NCBI RefSeq assembly: GCF_900129315.1
Contig: NZ_FQUS01000017.1
Span: 50,041-114,040, forward strand
DNA length: 64,000 bases
Reading direction: 5' to 3'
Origin: Fodinibius roseus
GTDB taxonomy: Bacteria > Bacteroidota > Rhodothermia > Balneolales > Balneolaceae
Shown: piece by piece, positions 1-8,492 of the stretch
Position numbering within the stretch: position 1 is the first letter of the stretch
How the letters are laid out: each line of letters starts with the position of its first letter
Translations under genes and position numbers: made by a program
Notes under the pieces: generated by a model
Told to the model about the DNA's origin: nothing
Databases searched by the model: none
The model's input: the letters and a program-made list of their open reading frames with translations, nothing else

Positions 1-465
1 TTCAAGCGTCAGCATCAACGGAACCTCGCAAGCCGCATGCTTATCGTTGTTCATTGCCGCCAGGCAGATAGGAGCATGCCATTTCCAGGAGGTAGCACAG
101 ATTACCGCATCCAGATCTTCCTCTTCACACATACGCTTAAAATCAGTTTCCCCATCCGGTCCCTGTCCATACAGTGTGGGGGTCGGCCTTCCGGACGCTT
201 CAATCATGTTCTTTGCGTTTTCGAGCCGGTCTTCCCGGATTTCACTAATGGCAGGCACTTGAACCCCTTCAATACCAAGCGCTGCACTTAAATGCCAGGT
301 CCCCCGGCCACCGATTCCAACGAATCCGAGACGAATCGGCTGCGGTTGCGTCGTTCTCTTTTTGGCAACGACCGGCCTGGATAAACTCATGCCGGCAAGA
401 AGGGATGTACTTAGACCGGCGGTGGATATCTTCAGGAAATCTTTTCTGTTTATTTTATTACTCAT
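1..465 (-). CDS. Gfo/Idh/MocA-family oxidoreductase, N-terminal part (cut by window edge)
   Basis: The first 155 codons are present; the rest lies outside the window. The protein starts MSNKINRKDFLKIS, followed by a hydrophobic stretch, which is the Tat-like signal often seen on secreted MocA-type proteins of Bacteroidota relatives. A Rossmann-fold dinucleotide motif follows (LGFVGIGGRG). It is a close paralogue of the next gene: the same leader, the same GxGGRG block, and the same WHLSxALGI and PTPTLY segments. These enzymes are NAD(P)-dependent sugar or inositol oxidoreductases or hydrolases, but the substrate cannot be told. The start ATG at 465 is supported by alignment with the paralogue. 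The two genes are 109 bases apart on one strand and probably co-transcribed. Confidence 0.85.
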   Translation of the reverse strand, partial: MSNKINRKDFLKISTAGLSTSLLAGMSLSRPVVAKKRTTQPQPIRLGFVGIGGRGTWHLSAALGIEGVQVPAISEIREDRLENAKNMIEASGRPTPTLYGQGPDGETDFKRMCEEEDLDAVICATSWKWHAPICLAAMNNDKHAACEVPLMLTLE

Positions 466-574
466 AGTAAAAACCCATTTATTATTTAAACTGTTTGAGT
501 CAACTTATCCTTTGAACTGCTCCAACATTTCTTCTGTTATCATTGTCTGATTTTCCTACTTGTACATGCACCGT

Positions 575-1915
575 TTATACATCTGAAAAAATGGGTGCCC
601 TGTTTTTCCATTTCCCTCTTGTAAAGTCAGGGAAATCGACCGGCCTGCAACCCTCCGCAATTGATTTTTCAGTGACCGCAGAAACAGCACTGCTGGTTAC
701 AGAATCATAGGTATCTATGTATGGCTGGGTACCATTTCGGATCGCTTCAACCAGGTTGGTCCAGTTGATGGATGTCTGCCTGTTGGAGCCTCCGTGGCCC
801 CGAATCTCAACCACTCGTTCCGGTGGGTTGTAATTTTTTAGGATGGGAGATTCATACTCTTCCCTGTATGTTTCAGCGGGTTCCCATTCGTGTGATTCCG
901 GGCTTTGCCCATCGATGTAAATACGATTGGTCCCCCGGTCCCTCAGGTAAACGCCTTTCGTCCCCTGGAAGCGATAATTGCCCCTGGGGTGCGGGGTATT
1001 CGTGTCAAAATTCAACGTAATCATCTTGCCGTCAACAGTGCGAATCAGCGAGGCATTATAATCTCCCTGCTTCATCTCTTTTGTAGCATACGGGTGTTCT
1101 TCGCCATACTGATCCGCAGCATAATCGTTCAACATTACCGACTTTGTACCCATTGAGATCAAGTAGTCGATACGATCCCCATGGTTAATATCCAGTGCCG
1201 GCATAATGGTTCTCATGGGGTGATCGGGATAGAGGTTCCCGTTTCTGTAGATAGAGTGCCAGAGTCTCCAGGGTTCTTCATCCGGGGCATGTTTTACAAA
1301 TCTGAGATCATGGATATATCCGCCTTCGGCATGAATCATATCCCCCAAAAGTCCCTGGCGAATCATATTCAAAAGCGTTACATCGGGGAAGCCGCCCAAT
1401 ACGGTACTGGCCCAATGACCCGTGCTTTCAAATGTTTCAATGAGCTCCCAACCCTCCTCAAGAGTCAACACGAGAGGAACCTCACAAGCGGCATGTTTGT
1501 CGTTTCTCATCGCAGCAAGGCAAACCGGCGCATGCCATTTCCAGGAGGTAGCACAGATTACCGCATCCAAATCCTCTTCTCCGCACATTCTCTCAAAAGC
1601 CGTCTTATCCTCATCTTCCCCATACAGCGTGGGAGTTGGCTGGCCCGCCTCCTCAACCCATCGCTTGGCTGTATATAAGCGTTCCGGTTTGATTTCGCAC
1701 ACAGCCGGAACCTGAACACCGGGAATTCCAAGAGCTGAACTTAAATGCCATTGCCCGCGTCCCCCGATACCGACAAACCCAAGACGAATGGGATTGTCCC
1801 GGCCTGATTTTTTTGCGAACGACATTTTTGGCAAACCCGCCGATGTTAGCATTGCCCCACTCATTGCCGCCGATGAAATTTTCAGAAAATCTTTTCTGTC
1901 ATATTTGTTGCTCAT
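575..1915 (-). CDS. Gfo/Idh/MocA-family oxidoreductase with Tat-like signal
   Basis: A 446-residue protein of normal family length. It begins MSNKYDRKDFLKISS and a hydrophobic stretch (Tat-like export signal with RK in place of RR), then the NAD(P)-binding motif LGFVGIGGRG near residue 45, followed by a C-terminal substrate-binding half. An open frame extends 54 codons further upstream, but that part is low-complexity and unrelated to the family, and the paralogue at 1-465 starts at the equivalent Met, so 1915 is preferred. Likely exported to the periplasm, where such proteins act on sugars or cyclitols. Lies upstream of, and in tandem with, its paralogue. The substrate is unknown. Confidence 0.88.
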   Translation of the reverse strand: MSNKYDRKDFLKISSAAMSGAMLTSAGLPKMSFAKKSGRDNPIRLGFVGIGGRGQWHLSSALGIPGVQVPAVCEIKPERLYTAKRWVEEAGQPTPTLYGEDEDKTAFERMCGEEDLDAVICATSWKWHAPVCLAAMRNDKHAACEVPLVLTLEEGWELIETFESTGHWASTVLGGFPDVTLLNMIRQGLLGDMIHAEGGYIHDLRFVKHAPDEEPWRLWHSIYRNGNLYPDHPMRTIMPALDINHGDRIDYLISMGTKSVMLNDYAADQYGEEHPYATKEMKQGDYNASLIRTVDGKMITLNFDTNTPHPRGNYRFQGTKGVYLRDRGTNRIYIDGQSPESHEWEPAETYREEYESPILKNYNPPERVVEIRGHGGSNRQTSINWTNLVEAIRNGTQPYIDTYDSVTSSAVSAVTEKSIAEGCRPVDFPDFTRGKWKNRAPIFSDV

Positions 1916-2370
1916 GCCGATTGCCTTTTGATTTAATTTGTATTGGTTTGATTTATCTTTGAACCTGCCAAATCCTTCGGGCGGCGCTGCCAAAAGTTTC
2001 CTCAAGCCGATAAAAAATGACCATCCGGCTGCTGCCATACCAAAAATACAGATAACTTTTGGGACCCCATTCAACACTATGAATGTATTGCAGCCCTGTC
2101 AACCTCCGCAGTTCTTAAAATCAGTTAATTAATTATTATTACAATGCTTGCATACCCTTTTTTCATTACGTAATGGAAGGATAAAAAATTAAAAATGCAA
2201 ATAAAGAAAGGGTATTATGTTTCAAATTATTATTTTTTGCAACATTTTTTCCTTTAAAAAATATTCACGTATGGATCGGTTGAATTAGAACGGTTAAAAA
2301 CTGAACCCACTCTGCACTGAACGTGTTATAACGGCAAAATGCGGATCAACTATTAACTGAATACGTACTC
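1916..2370. other. Intergenic region between divergent MocA gene and xseA
   Basis: 455 AT-rich bases separate the divergently transcribed oxidoreductase and xseA. The only signal noted is TATCTTTG at 1954-1961 on the + strand, which matches the Bacteroidota -7 consensus TAnnTTTG, with a TTTG 23 bases upstream (1927-1930). This spacing is at the edge of what is usual, and the site is 410 bases from xseA, so it is weak. No repeat or RNA was recognised. Confidence 0.3.
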
Positions 2371-3573
2371 ATGTCGCAATCGGATCTTTTTACCCCCGAA
2401 ACGCTTTCTGTTTCCGACCTCACCGAAGATATAAAACTGCTCCTCGAAGGCAACTTCATGGATATCAAGGTGGAAGGGGAGGTCAGCAACGCCTCCACCA
2501 GCCGGAGCGGGCACACCTACTTTACGCTCAAAGATGAAGATGCCCAGCTCTCCTGCGTGATCTGGAGCGGCATCAACCGGCGGCTGAAGGTGGAACTCAC
2601 CGACGGACAGCAGATCATCGCCGGCGGCGACATCCAGGTCTATCCCCCGCACGGAAAATACCAGCTGATCGTGCGTTCGGTGGAGCAGGCCGGGATCGGG
2701 GCCCTGCAGGAAGCCTTCGAGAAACTGAAGAGCCGCCTCAAAGAAGAGGGCCTTTTTGACGACGTGTACAAGAAGCCGCTGCCCCGGTTTCCCTTCGACA
2801 TCGGGGTCATCACCTCGGCCACCGGGGCCGCCTTCCACGACATCCGCGACACGCTGGAGCGCCGCTGGCCCCTGGCGACCGTCCACCTCCATCACGCCAG
2901 CGTACAGGGCACCAACGCCGCCCCGGAGCTGGTCCGGGCCATCGACTGGTTTTCCGGCGCCAGCAACCCTGTCGATCTTTTGATCGTGGGACGCGGCGGC
3001 GGTTCGCTGGAAGATCTCTGGCCCTTCAACGAAGAAGCCGTGGCCCGAGCGCTGCACCGCTGCTCCATTCCCACCATCAGCGCGGTGGGACACGAGGTGG
3101 ATTTCAGTATTTCCGATTTTGTGGCCGATGCCCGCGCCGCCACGCCCACGCAGGCAGCCATTTTAGCGACCCCCGACATCAACGAGGTGCGCATGTTCGC
3201 CGACGACCTGTCCACGCGCCTGCACACCGCCGTGGAAGAGCGGGTGGCGGACCAGAAAGAGCACGTGCGTCAGCTGGTGCAGTCGCACGCCCTGCAGGCG
3301 ATCCGGCAGAAAGTGGCCAACCTCGGCGAGCGGATAGGGGGACTGAAGGAAAAGCTGCACCATCGGCAGCAGATGCGCCTGCTGCAGCAGCGGGAGCAGG
3401 TCAGCAACCTGCGGCACCGACTGGAAATCCGCAATCCCAACGCCCCCCTGGAGCAGGGATACACGCGCGTCCGCCAGGATAAGGCGTGGATCAAAACGCT
3501 GGAGTCCTTCGACCGGGATACTCCCGCGACCATCGAGTGGCGGGACGGGGAGCTTGAAGTGGGAAGTAAATAG
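2371..3573 (+). CDS. xseA: Exodeoxyribonuclease VII large subunit
   Basis: A 400-residue XseA. The N-terminal OB-fold (about residues 10-105, with YFTLKDEDAQLSCVIW) binds single-stranded DNA. The central catalytic domain carries the family blocks GVITSATGAAFHDI, GRGGGSLEDLWPFNEE and SAVGHEVDFSISDFVAD. The C-terminal third is the coiled coil that docks small subunits. With XseB it degrades single-stranded DNA from both ends in repair. The length is at the short end for the family. No xseB lies next to it in this window; the following frame is an unrelated membrane protein. Confidence 0.96.
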   Translation: MSQSDLFTPETLSVSDLTEDIKLLLEGNFMDIKVEGEVSNASTSRSGHTYFTLKDEDAQLSCVIWSGINRRLKVELTDGQQIIAGGDIQVYPPHGKYQLIVRSVEQAGIGALQEAFEKLKSRLKEEGLFDDVYKKPLPRFPFDIGVITSATGAAFHDIRDTLERRWPLATVHLHHASVQGTNAAPELVRAIDWFSGASNPVDLLIVGRGGGSLEDLWPFNEEAVARALHRCSIPTISAVGHEVDFSISDFVADARAATPTQAAILATPDINEVRMFADDLSTRLHTAVEERVADQKEHVRQLVQSHALQAIRQKVANLGERIGGLKEKLHHRQQMRLLQQREQVSNLRHRLEIRNPNAPLEQGYTRVRQDKAWIKTLESFDRDTPATIEWRDGELEVGSK

Positions 3574-3693
3574 GATTACGTACCAAACAGCCTCAAAAGA
3601 GAAAACTTTTCCTCCTTTTATTATAACTGCACATCCCTTAGATTTATTCCATTGTCTTCAGTGCAGGCATCATCCCAATAAATTTTCGAGCCC

Positions 3694-4167
3694 ATGTTTA
3701 CCCAGTACCGGATACAGCTTCAGTACAGAAACCGCCAGCGGCAAATATTAAACGCCCTGCTGGCGCTGGCCACGGGCCTGCTTACCCTCGCCTATCCCAA
3801 CTTCCTGTACCTTATTGCAGCGGGCTACCTGGTTGCGCTGGGCCTCCTGTTTATTGTTTTTCGCATTCCGTCGACCCTGGCGGCCCTTCCCATCGTCGCG
3901 GGCGTCATCATCTTCATCTTTCCGGAACTTATTCCCGTGACCTTCGCCGTCTTCCTGGGGCTGTTCGGCCTGATCCTGCTGATGGGATTTCAGTTTGCTC
4001 TTATCGGCGTGCTCACGCTCATTATCGCCATTCTCATTTTTATGAATCCCGACTCGGTGGCCTACCTGATCGCCACCTTCCTGCTGCTGTATTCCATTTC
4101 CAACCTGATTCGCTTCTATCAACACCGGAAAGGCGGTCCCGATGACGAACCTGTGAGCATTCAGTAA
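3694..4167 (+). CDS. HdeD/DUF308-like small membrane protein
   Basis: 157 residues made almost entirely of about six hydrophobic helices separated by short turns, with a basic N-terminal tail (QYRNRQRQ) and a polar C-terminus. The even repeat of short hydrophobic hairpins (with PNFLYLIAAGYL, PELIPVTFAVFLG and MNPDSVAYLIATFLL starting similar units) resembles the HdeD/DUF308 family of inner-membrane proteins, whose role is poorly known. Begins 120 bases after xseA on the same strand and may be co-transcribed. The family call is by pattern only. Confidence 0.7.
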   Translation: MFTQYRIQLQYRNRQRQILNALLALATGLLTLAYPNFLYLIAAGYLVALGLLFIVFRIPSTLAALPIVAGVIIFIFPELIPVTFAVFLGLFGLILLMGFQFALIGVLTLIIAILIFMNPDSVAYLIATFLLLYSISNLIRFYQHRKGGPDDEPVSIQ

Positions 4168-4265
4168 CGCCAGATCCGGCGACCGGAAGCTGCTGATGCA
4201 CAAGGTGGTCGACCACGGCTACCTGCCGCGGTCCGACGATCCTGCCGTCCCGCAGCGCCCTGTCC

Positions 4266-5306
4266 CTACTCCTTGGCGTCGGCTTCCGGGAAGCGCTCTT
4301 CGCCCTGGCGATCGACCATCCAGAACGGGTACCGCTCGGGAATGGCGGATACCTCGTCCAGCTCCTCCAGCTCTTCGTCGCTGAGCTGCAGATCGGCAGA
4401 GCGGAGGTCCGACTCTAACTGCTCCATATTCTTGGCCCCGATGATCGTGCTGGTGACGCCCGGCTGCAGGCGGACCCAGGCCAGCGCCACTTCCGCCACC
4501 GTGGCGTTGTGCTCGGTGGCGATAGTCTCCATAACCTCCACGATATCGTAGGCCTGCTCCTTATCGATAGGCGGGAAGTCGAACTCATCGCGGCGGGCAC
4601 CGCCCCCGGCCGTTTTATTTTCCCGGGTGTACTTGCCGCTCAGGAATCCTCCGGCCAGCGGGCTCCACGGCATGAAGCCCAGCTCCTCCGACTGGCTCAG
4701 CGGCAGCAGGGCGTCCTCTGCATCGCGCGCCGACAGCGAATAGAAATACTGCATCGCCTTGAACTCATGCCAGCCCTCCCGGCGGGCGATCCCCTGCGCC
4801 TTCATGACCATCCAGGCCGGCCAGTTGCACACGCCGATATAGCGGACCATCCCCGAGTCGACGATGTCATTCAGGTTGCGCATAATTTCGCGGACGGGCG
4901 TAGCCTGATCCACCCCGTGGACATACAGGATATCGACGTGATCGAGCTGCAGCCGCTCGAGGCTGTTTTCTACGGAATTGAAGATATGAAAGCGTGAAAG
5001 TCCCCGGTTGTTGGGATCCTCCCCCATCGTCCCGTACACTTTCGTTGCGATCACCAGCTCCTGCCGGTTCAGCTCCAGGTTCCTGATACTGTTGCCAAGA
5101 ATAGCCTCCGACTGTCCGAACGAATAGATATTCGCCGTGTCAATAAAATTGATACCCGACTCCACGGATTTTTTGATCAGCGCATCCGCTTCGTCCTGTG
5201 TCTGCTGGCCGATCGCCTCCCACCGACCCTCCCCGCCGAAGGTCATGGTGCCAAAACAGAGTTCAGAAACCAACAATCCCGTATTACCTAATAAGTTGTA
5301 TTTCAT
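4266..5306 (-). CDS. Aldo/keto reductase
   Basis: 346 residues, full length for the family. The NADPH-dependent aldo/keto reductase TIM barrel is shown by the N-terminal strand LVSELCFGTMTFGG, the catalytic Asp/Tyr in FIDTANIYSFGQSE, the Lys in LVIATKVYG and the His in DILYVHGVDQ. C-terminal cofactor-binding segments (MPWSPLAGGFLSGKYT and TSTIIGAKNMEQLESDL) resemble the YghZ/Tas/AKR11 branch. Cytosolic; reduces aldehydes or ketones, substrate unknown. Converges with the preceding membrane-protein gene. Acidic composition is marked near the C-terminus. Confidence 0.93.
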   Translation of the reverse strand: MKYNLLGNTGLLVSELCFGTMTFGGEGRWEAIGQQTQDEADALIKKSVESGINFIDTANIYSFGQSEAILGNSIRNLELNRQELVIATKVYGTMGEDPNNRGLSRFHIFNSVENSLERLQLDHVDILYVHGVDQATPVREIMRNLNDIVDSGMVRYIGVCNWPAWMVMKAQGIARREGWHEFKAMQYFYSLSARDAEDALLPLSQSEELGFMPWSPLAGGFLSGKYTRENKTAGGGARRDEFDFPPIDKEQAYDIVEVMETIATEHNATVAEVALAWVRLQPGVTSTIIGAKNMEQLESDLRSADLQLSDEELEELDEVSAIPERYPFWMVDRQGEERFPEADAKE

Positions 5307-5599
5307 GATGAAGAAAATAGTGTCTGTTTAAGTTTTAAGAGTTGGTCAATCTCAACAGCAAACCCCGGTGTACCATTCCTTTGGGGGGGGACAGCTGTTT
5401 TTGTCGCTTTCGAAGAGAATAAAAAAGATCCCTTGGTCTTCATCCTCTTGATCTGCCTTTTGGAAGCCAGTACTTAACAAATTTTGAGGGGAAGGATTTT
5501 TTTAATTGGGATAGCACTATGTAGAAGCTACGCTGACACTATTGTTTCTTTATTGTAATACTATATTTTATAGTGGCTTTAATACTTATCAAGAATTTT

Positions 5600-5730
5600 A
5601 TGGGTGCTAAAGAAAATTCGAATCAATTATCTGCAGTAGATTTCTTTTGCGGCGCGGGTGGTATCACCTGTGGATTTCGAGAAGCTGGGATAACTGTTTG
5701 GGGGGGGGTATTGATATTGATGATGGCTAA
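5600..5730 (+). pseudogene. Remnant of DNA (cytosine-5) methyltransferase N-terminus
   Basis: About 35 residues begin a C5 methyltransferase: SAVDFFCGAGGITCGFREAG is motif I (SAM-binding, DxFxGxGG) with its following helix. A run of nine G (5700-5708) follows. Read one base out of phase after that run, the sequence continues GIDIDDG and then a stop, which is the expected next strand of the fold (GIDID). Read in phase, it runs straight into the DUF3883 gene. No other methyltransferase motif (PC, ENV, TRD, motif X) is present, so the gene is a 5' stub, most likely left by a deletion that joined it to the downstream gene. Most of the enzyme is missing whatever the G-run length. Confidence 0.7.
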
Positions 5731-6559
5731 AAACTGGTCAATAAAAGAAGTAGCACTGATTGTCGGCGACTATTTTGATATGCTCATTAAAGAGCTCTCC
5801 GGTCAGTCTTATAACAAGTCTGAACATCGTAGGAATCTGCAAAATATTTTAAATAACCGTTCTGAGGGTTCCATAGAATTCAAGCATCAAAATATAAGCG
5901 CTGTACTTATTGAGTTGGGTTTACCTTATATCTCCGGCTATAAACCCAGATCCAATTATCAGCATTTGCTTAAAGCAGCTGTGGAAGATTACTTAGCAGC
6001 TAATGCCGAACTTGAAGAAACTATAAACCAATTGCTATCCGAAGATATAAAACCTCCTGAATCAGATAATTTTTTAAATAGTAAAGTCGAAGTACCTGAG
6101 TTCACACTATCCGTAAATGAACCGTCAACAAGTAATCGCTATCAAGCCAAGCGCAATTATTATAGGGAAGAACTACGGAATAGGAAACTCGGTTTATTGG
6201 GAGAAGAATTTGTTATTTCATATGAGAAACAAAAACTAATCACCTTAGGCAAGGAATCTCTAGCCGATAAAGTTGAACACATATCCCAAACAAAAGGTGA
6301 CTCTGCAGGTTTTGATGTTTTGTCATTTAACAAAGATGGCAATGAACAATTTATTGAGGTTAAAACAACACAGATGGGTAAGGAGTCCCCTTTCTACTTT
6401 ACCCGAAATGAACTTGGAGTATCACAACAGAAAAACGATAAATATAATCTTTACCGGGTATTTAATTTTAAGAAGCAGCCAAAATTCTATCAGCTAAAAG
6501 GAGCTTTGGATGAATCATGCGAATCGGTATCAACCCAATATATGGGCTGGCCTAAGTAA
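5720..6559 (+). CDS. DUF3883-domain protein, PD-(D/E)xK nuclease-like
   Basis: 279 residues from the first of two adjacent ATGs. The N-terminal part (MAKNWSIKEVALIVGDYFD, then NNRSEGSIEFKHQNISAVLI) is a conserved module found ahead of nuclease domains in restriction-associated proteins. The C-terminal DUF3883 domain has GFDVLSF followed by FIEVKTT, the D...ExK core of the PD-(D/E)xK nuclease fold. The open frame continues upstream into the methyltransferase stub, but homology to this family begins exactly at this Met, so the upstream residues are fused by accident. AT-rich compared with the flanking genes, which suggests acquisition. Likely a DNA-cleaving or DNA-binding defence protein; the target is unknown. 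Confidence 0.75.
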   Translation: MMAKNWSIKEVALIVGDYFDMLIKELSGQSYNKSEHRRNLQNILNNRSEGSIEFKHQNISAVLIELGLPYISGYKPRSNYQHLLKAAVEDYLAANAELEETINQLLSEDIKPPESDNFLNSKVEVPEFTLSVNEPSTSNRYQAKRNYYREELRNRKLGLLGEEFVISYEKQKLITLGKESLADKVEHISQTKGDSAGFDVLSFNKDGNEQFIEVKTTQMGKESPFYFTRNELGVSQQKNDKYNLYRVFNFKKQPKFYQLKGALDESCESVSTQYMGWPK

Positions 6560-6585
6560 TATCAGTTTAGGAAATCTATATAGAC

Positions 6586-7470
6586 TCACAATTCTCTCTC
6601 TGGCATTTTAAACACCTCGCTCCTGTTCCATGCGATATATTCCACGCTCGGTTCATACACAGCACGAATTGGTTTTGTAATGACATTTCCATGATACCGC
6701 GCCAGCCATAAGTCAAATCCGTTATTACCGGTCACTCTTTCCGATACCAAAAACTGCCTGTTTTTATCCAGCGTAAAGGCGCCGAGATCAAATAGCTTAT
6801 GATGCATAGTACAAAGTGCAATACCATTCGATATGTCATCCGGTCCGCCCGCACTATGCCACTTGATATGGGCTGCTTCAATACATAACGTCTTGGCTCC
6901 TATCCGCACATCAAAATCACAAACAGCACACCGGTGCTCATATGCCCGTAGCACTTCACGCCTGAAATTCGGATCACGCTGTTTTGATAGGCTTTGCCCT
7001 TCCGGACTGAAACCCGTTTCATGAATAATATCCTCATGTATGGTTTCCGGAAAATGCGCCTGCAGTATCTTCCATCCCACCTCAGCAACCAATTCAGGAT
7101 TTTTTTTCAAAAGGTTATAGACTTCTTCCGTAAATCCGGCCCTGATGTTTTTCTGTCTAAGTTCTGTTTTCCTCACATCCCCGCTGCTGTTTACCAATAA
7201 CTCATCCGACCGCTCTATCTCCCAAATGCGCTCGTTCTGCAACCTCCAAAAAGGATAATGTGTATTGGATGCATTTCGGATGGTGCCAAACTCCGTAAGT
7301 AATGCTTCGAGTTTCTTTTCGACTTCCGGATATGGTAGCAACCGGCGGTCTTCATTCTGTAGATAGCCAAGGGCAAGAAGTACCAGCAGCGGTTTGTGTG
7401 GTGCCCGGCGGTCACCGTTTTTCCACACGGTCAGTGAATCAAAACGGTCGGTAATCTCTTGTCGGTTCAT
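6586..7470 (-). CDS. Phosphorothioated-DNA-binding HNH restriction endonuclease (type IV-like)
   Basis: 294 residues in two parts. The N-terminal half (RFDSLTVWKNGDRRAPHKPL and SNTHYPFWRLQN) matches the head and sulfur-binding domains of ScoMcrA/SBD-type enzymes that recognise phosphorothioate-modified DNA. The C-terminal part is an HNH nuclease: C181xxC184, AAHIKWHSAGGPDDISNG with H201 and N215, then C220TMH223. Such enzymes cut incoming DNA modified by dnd-type sulfur systems. Converges with the DUF3883 gene, 26 bases apart. AT-richer than surrounding housekeeping genes. The binding specificity is inferred from family resemblance; no dnd genes are in the window. Confidence 0.82.
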   Translation of the reverse strand: MNRQEITDRFDSLTVWKNGDRRAPHKPLLVLLALGYLQNEDRRLLPYPEVEKKLEALLTEFGTIRNASNTHYPFWRLQNERIWEIERSDELLVNSSGDVRKTELRQKNIRAGFTEEVYNLLKKNPELVAEVGWKILQAHFPETIHEDIIHETGFSPEGQSLSKQRDPNFRREVLRAYEHRCAVCDFDVRIGAKTLCIEAAHIKWHSAGGPDDISNGIALCTMHHKLFDLGAFTLDKNRQFLVSERVTGNNGFDLWLARYHGNVITKPIRAVYEPSVEYIAWNRSEVFKMPEREL

Positions 7471-7621
7471 CCAGATTATTTATCTTTTGCTATTGCTTCT
7501 GCTATATACAAAGCACATAAACCAGTGTAAATAATCAATTAAATTGGTTTAACAATTTTATTTCTGCACGCAGAATGGCCTCCCCCCTGTATCCCCTATC
7601 CCAATTACCAAATTTGAAGGA

Positions 7622-7654
7622 GTTGGTACAGAGAAGGTACAGAGTTGGTACAGA
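7622..7654. repeat. Three tandem 11-bp direct repeats (GTTGGTACAGA-type)
   Basis: Units at 7622-7632, 7633-7643 and 7644-7654 read GTTGGTACAGA, GAAGGTACAGA and GTTGGTACAGA. The period of 11 bases puts each copy on about the same face of the helix. The array lies in the 262-base gap between the vapC stop and the HNH endonuclease start, about 150 bases upstream of the latter. It may be a binding array for a regulator; this is inference. Confidence 0.6.
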
Positions 7655-7732
7655 CTTAGGGGAAAGCCTCTATTGTCCTGAATAAGGAGATAGATTACTT
7701 TGGCGGAATTCACCTATCGGTAAACAGTTCAG

Positions 7733-8170
7733 TCAACTGCCACCCTGATACTCCCAGGGATTAATCAACTCTACGCCTGAGGCTTTCATGTCTTTGGTAT
7801 TTCGGGTAACAACGGCCAAATTATGGGTTAGGGCCGTTGCCGCAATGAGCGCATCAACAGCCGGCAGCGGCGTTCCTCCTCCTTCTTCTGCTTCCGCTAA
7901 AACTTTTCCCCATTGATTGACTTCCTTAAGCGTGACATCTAATGCTCTGTTTTTAAATCGGTGAAGCAAATCTTCATTTATCCAGTGGGTGAGCTTTCGT
8001 TTCTTTTTAGAGGATGGAAGTTTTTCAATTCCTTTTCGCAACTCACCGAAGGTAATCACACTCAGGTACAGATCAATTTCATTATGATCTGAGAACCATT
8101 GGATCACATTATTGTCGGGATCTGATTTGGTCAGCTCAGAAATACAACACGTATCGACCAGATAACTCAT
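7733..8170 (-). CDS. vapC: PIN-domain toxin VapC/FitB
   Basis: 145 residues, typical PIN ribonuclease size. The acidic metal-binding residues are all present: D6 (YLVDTC), E43 (ITFGELRKGIE), D106 (LPAVDALIAATAL) and D127 (VTRNTKDM). The WGxxxAEAEEGGGTPLP segment is typical of the FitB/StbB branch. It would cleave RNA (often tRNA or rRNA) when freed from its antitoxin. Its start overlaps the antitoxin stop by four bases (ATGA), so the two are translationally coupled. Confidence 0.92.
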   Translation of the reverse strand: MSYLVDTCCISELTKSDPDNNVIQWFSDHNEIDLYLSVITFGELRKGIEKLPSSKKKRKLTHWINEDLLHRFKNRALDVTLKEVNQWGKVLAEAEEGGGTPLPAVDALIAATALTHNLAVVTRNTKDMKASGVELINPWEYQGGS

Positions 8171-8421
8171 AGTGAAATGTCCCGAGCCGGGGATTTATCC
8201 CGTTCAAGGTCCAATGCTACCGAAGCGAGCGGGGATTGTTGAAAGAACGCTGCCAGGCTTGTTTCAGGTCGTTCCATTTTTTTATAGTCTTCAACAGAGA
8301 TCACCACTACACTATCTTTTCCATGCTTTGTAACCGTTTGCGGACCTTCTTCCGTTGCCTTTCTGACTACTTCGCTGAATTTATTTTTTGCTTCCTGGAG
8401 TTGCCACTTTTTTAATTTCAT
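8167..8421 (-). CDS. Phd/YefM-family antitoxin
   Basis: 84 residues. The N-terminal Phd/YefM DNA-binding fold is clear: WQLQEAKNKFSEVVRKA, then GPQTVTKHGKDSVVVISVEDY. The C-terminal tail (residues 50-84) would wrap the PIN toxin. Usual roles are neutralising the toxin and repressing the operon. First gene of the pair, four-base overlap with the toxin. No clear palindrome was found in the short upstream region. Confidence 0.92.
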   Translation of the reverse strand: MKLKKWQLQEAKNKFSEVVRKATEEGPQTVTKHGKDSVVVISVEDYKKMERPETSLAAFFQQSPLASVALDLERDKSPARDISL

Positions 8422-8492
8422 ATCTATCCTCTCTTAGTTTAAGCTAGTCTGTCTATAATATACATGATGCTAACCAAAAGAAGAAAGAAAAA

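Noticed and set aside
5383..5708. Two poly-G tracts (G8 at 5383-5390 and G9 at 5700-5708) as phase-variation switches
   Set aside because: The methyltransferase lacks all later motifs in any frame, so changing the tract length could not restore a working enzyme here.
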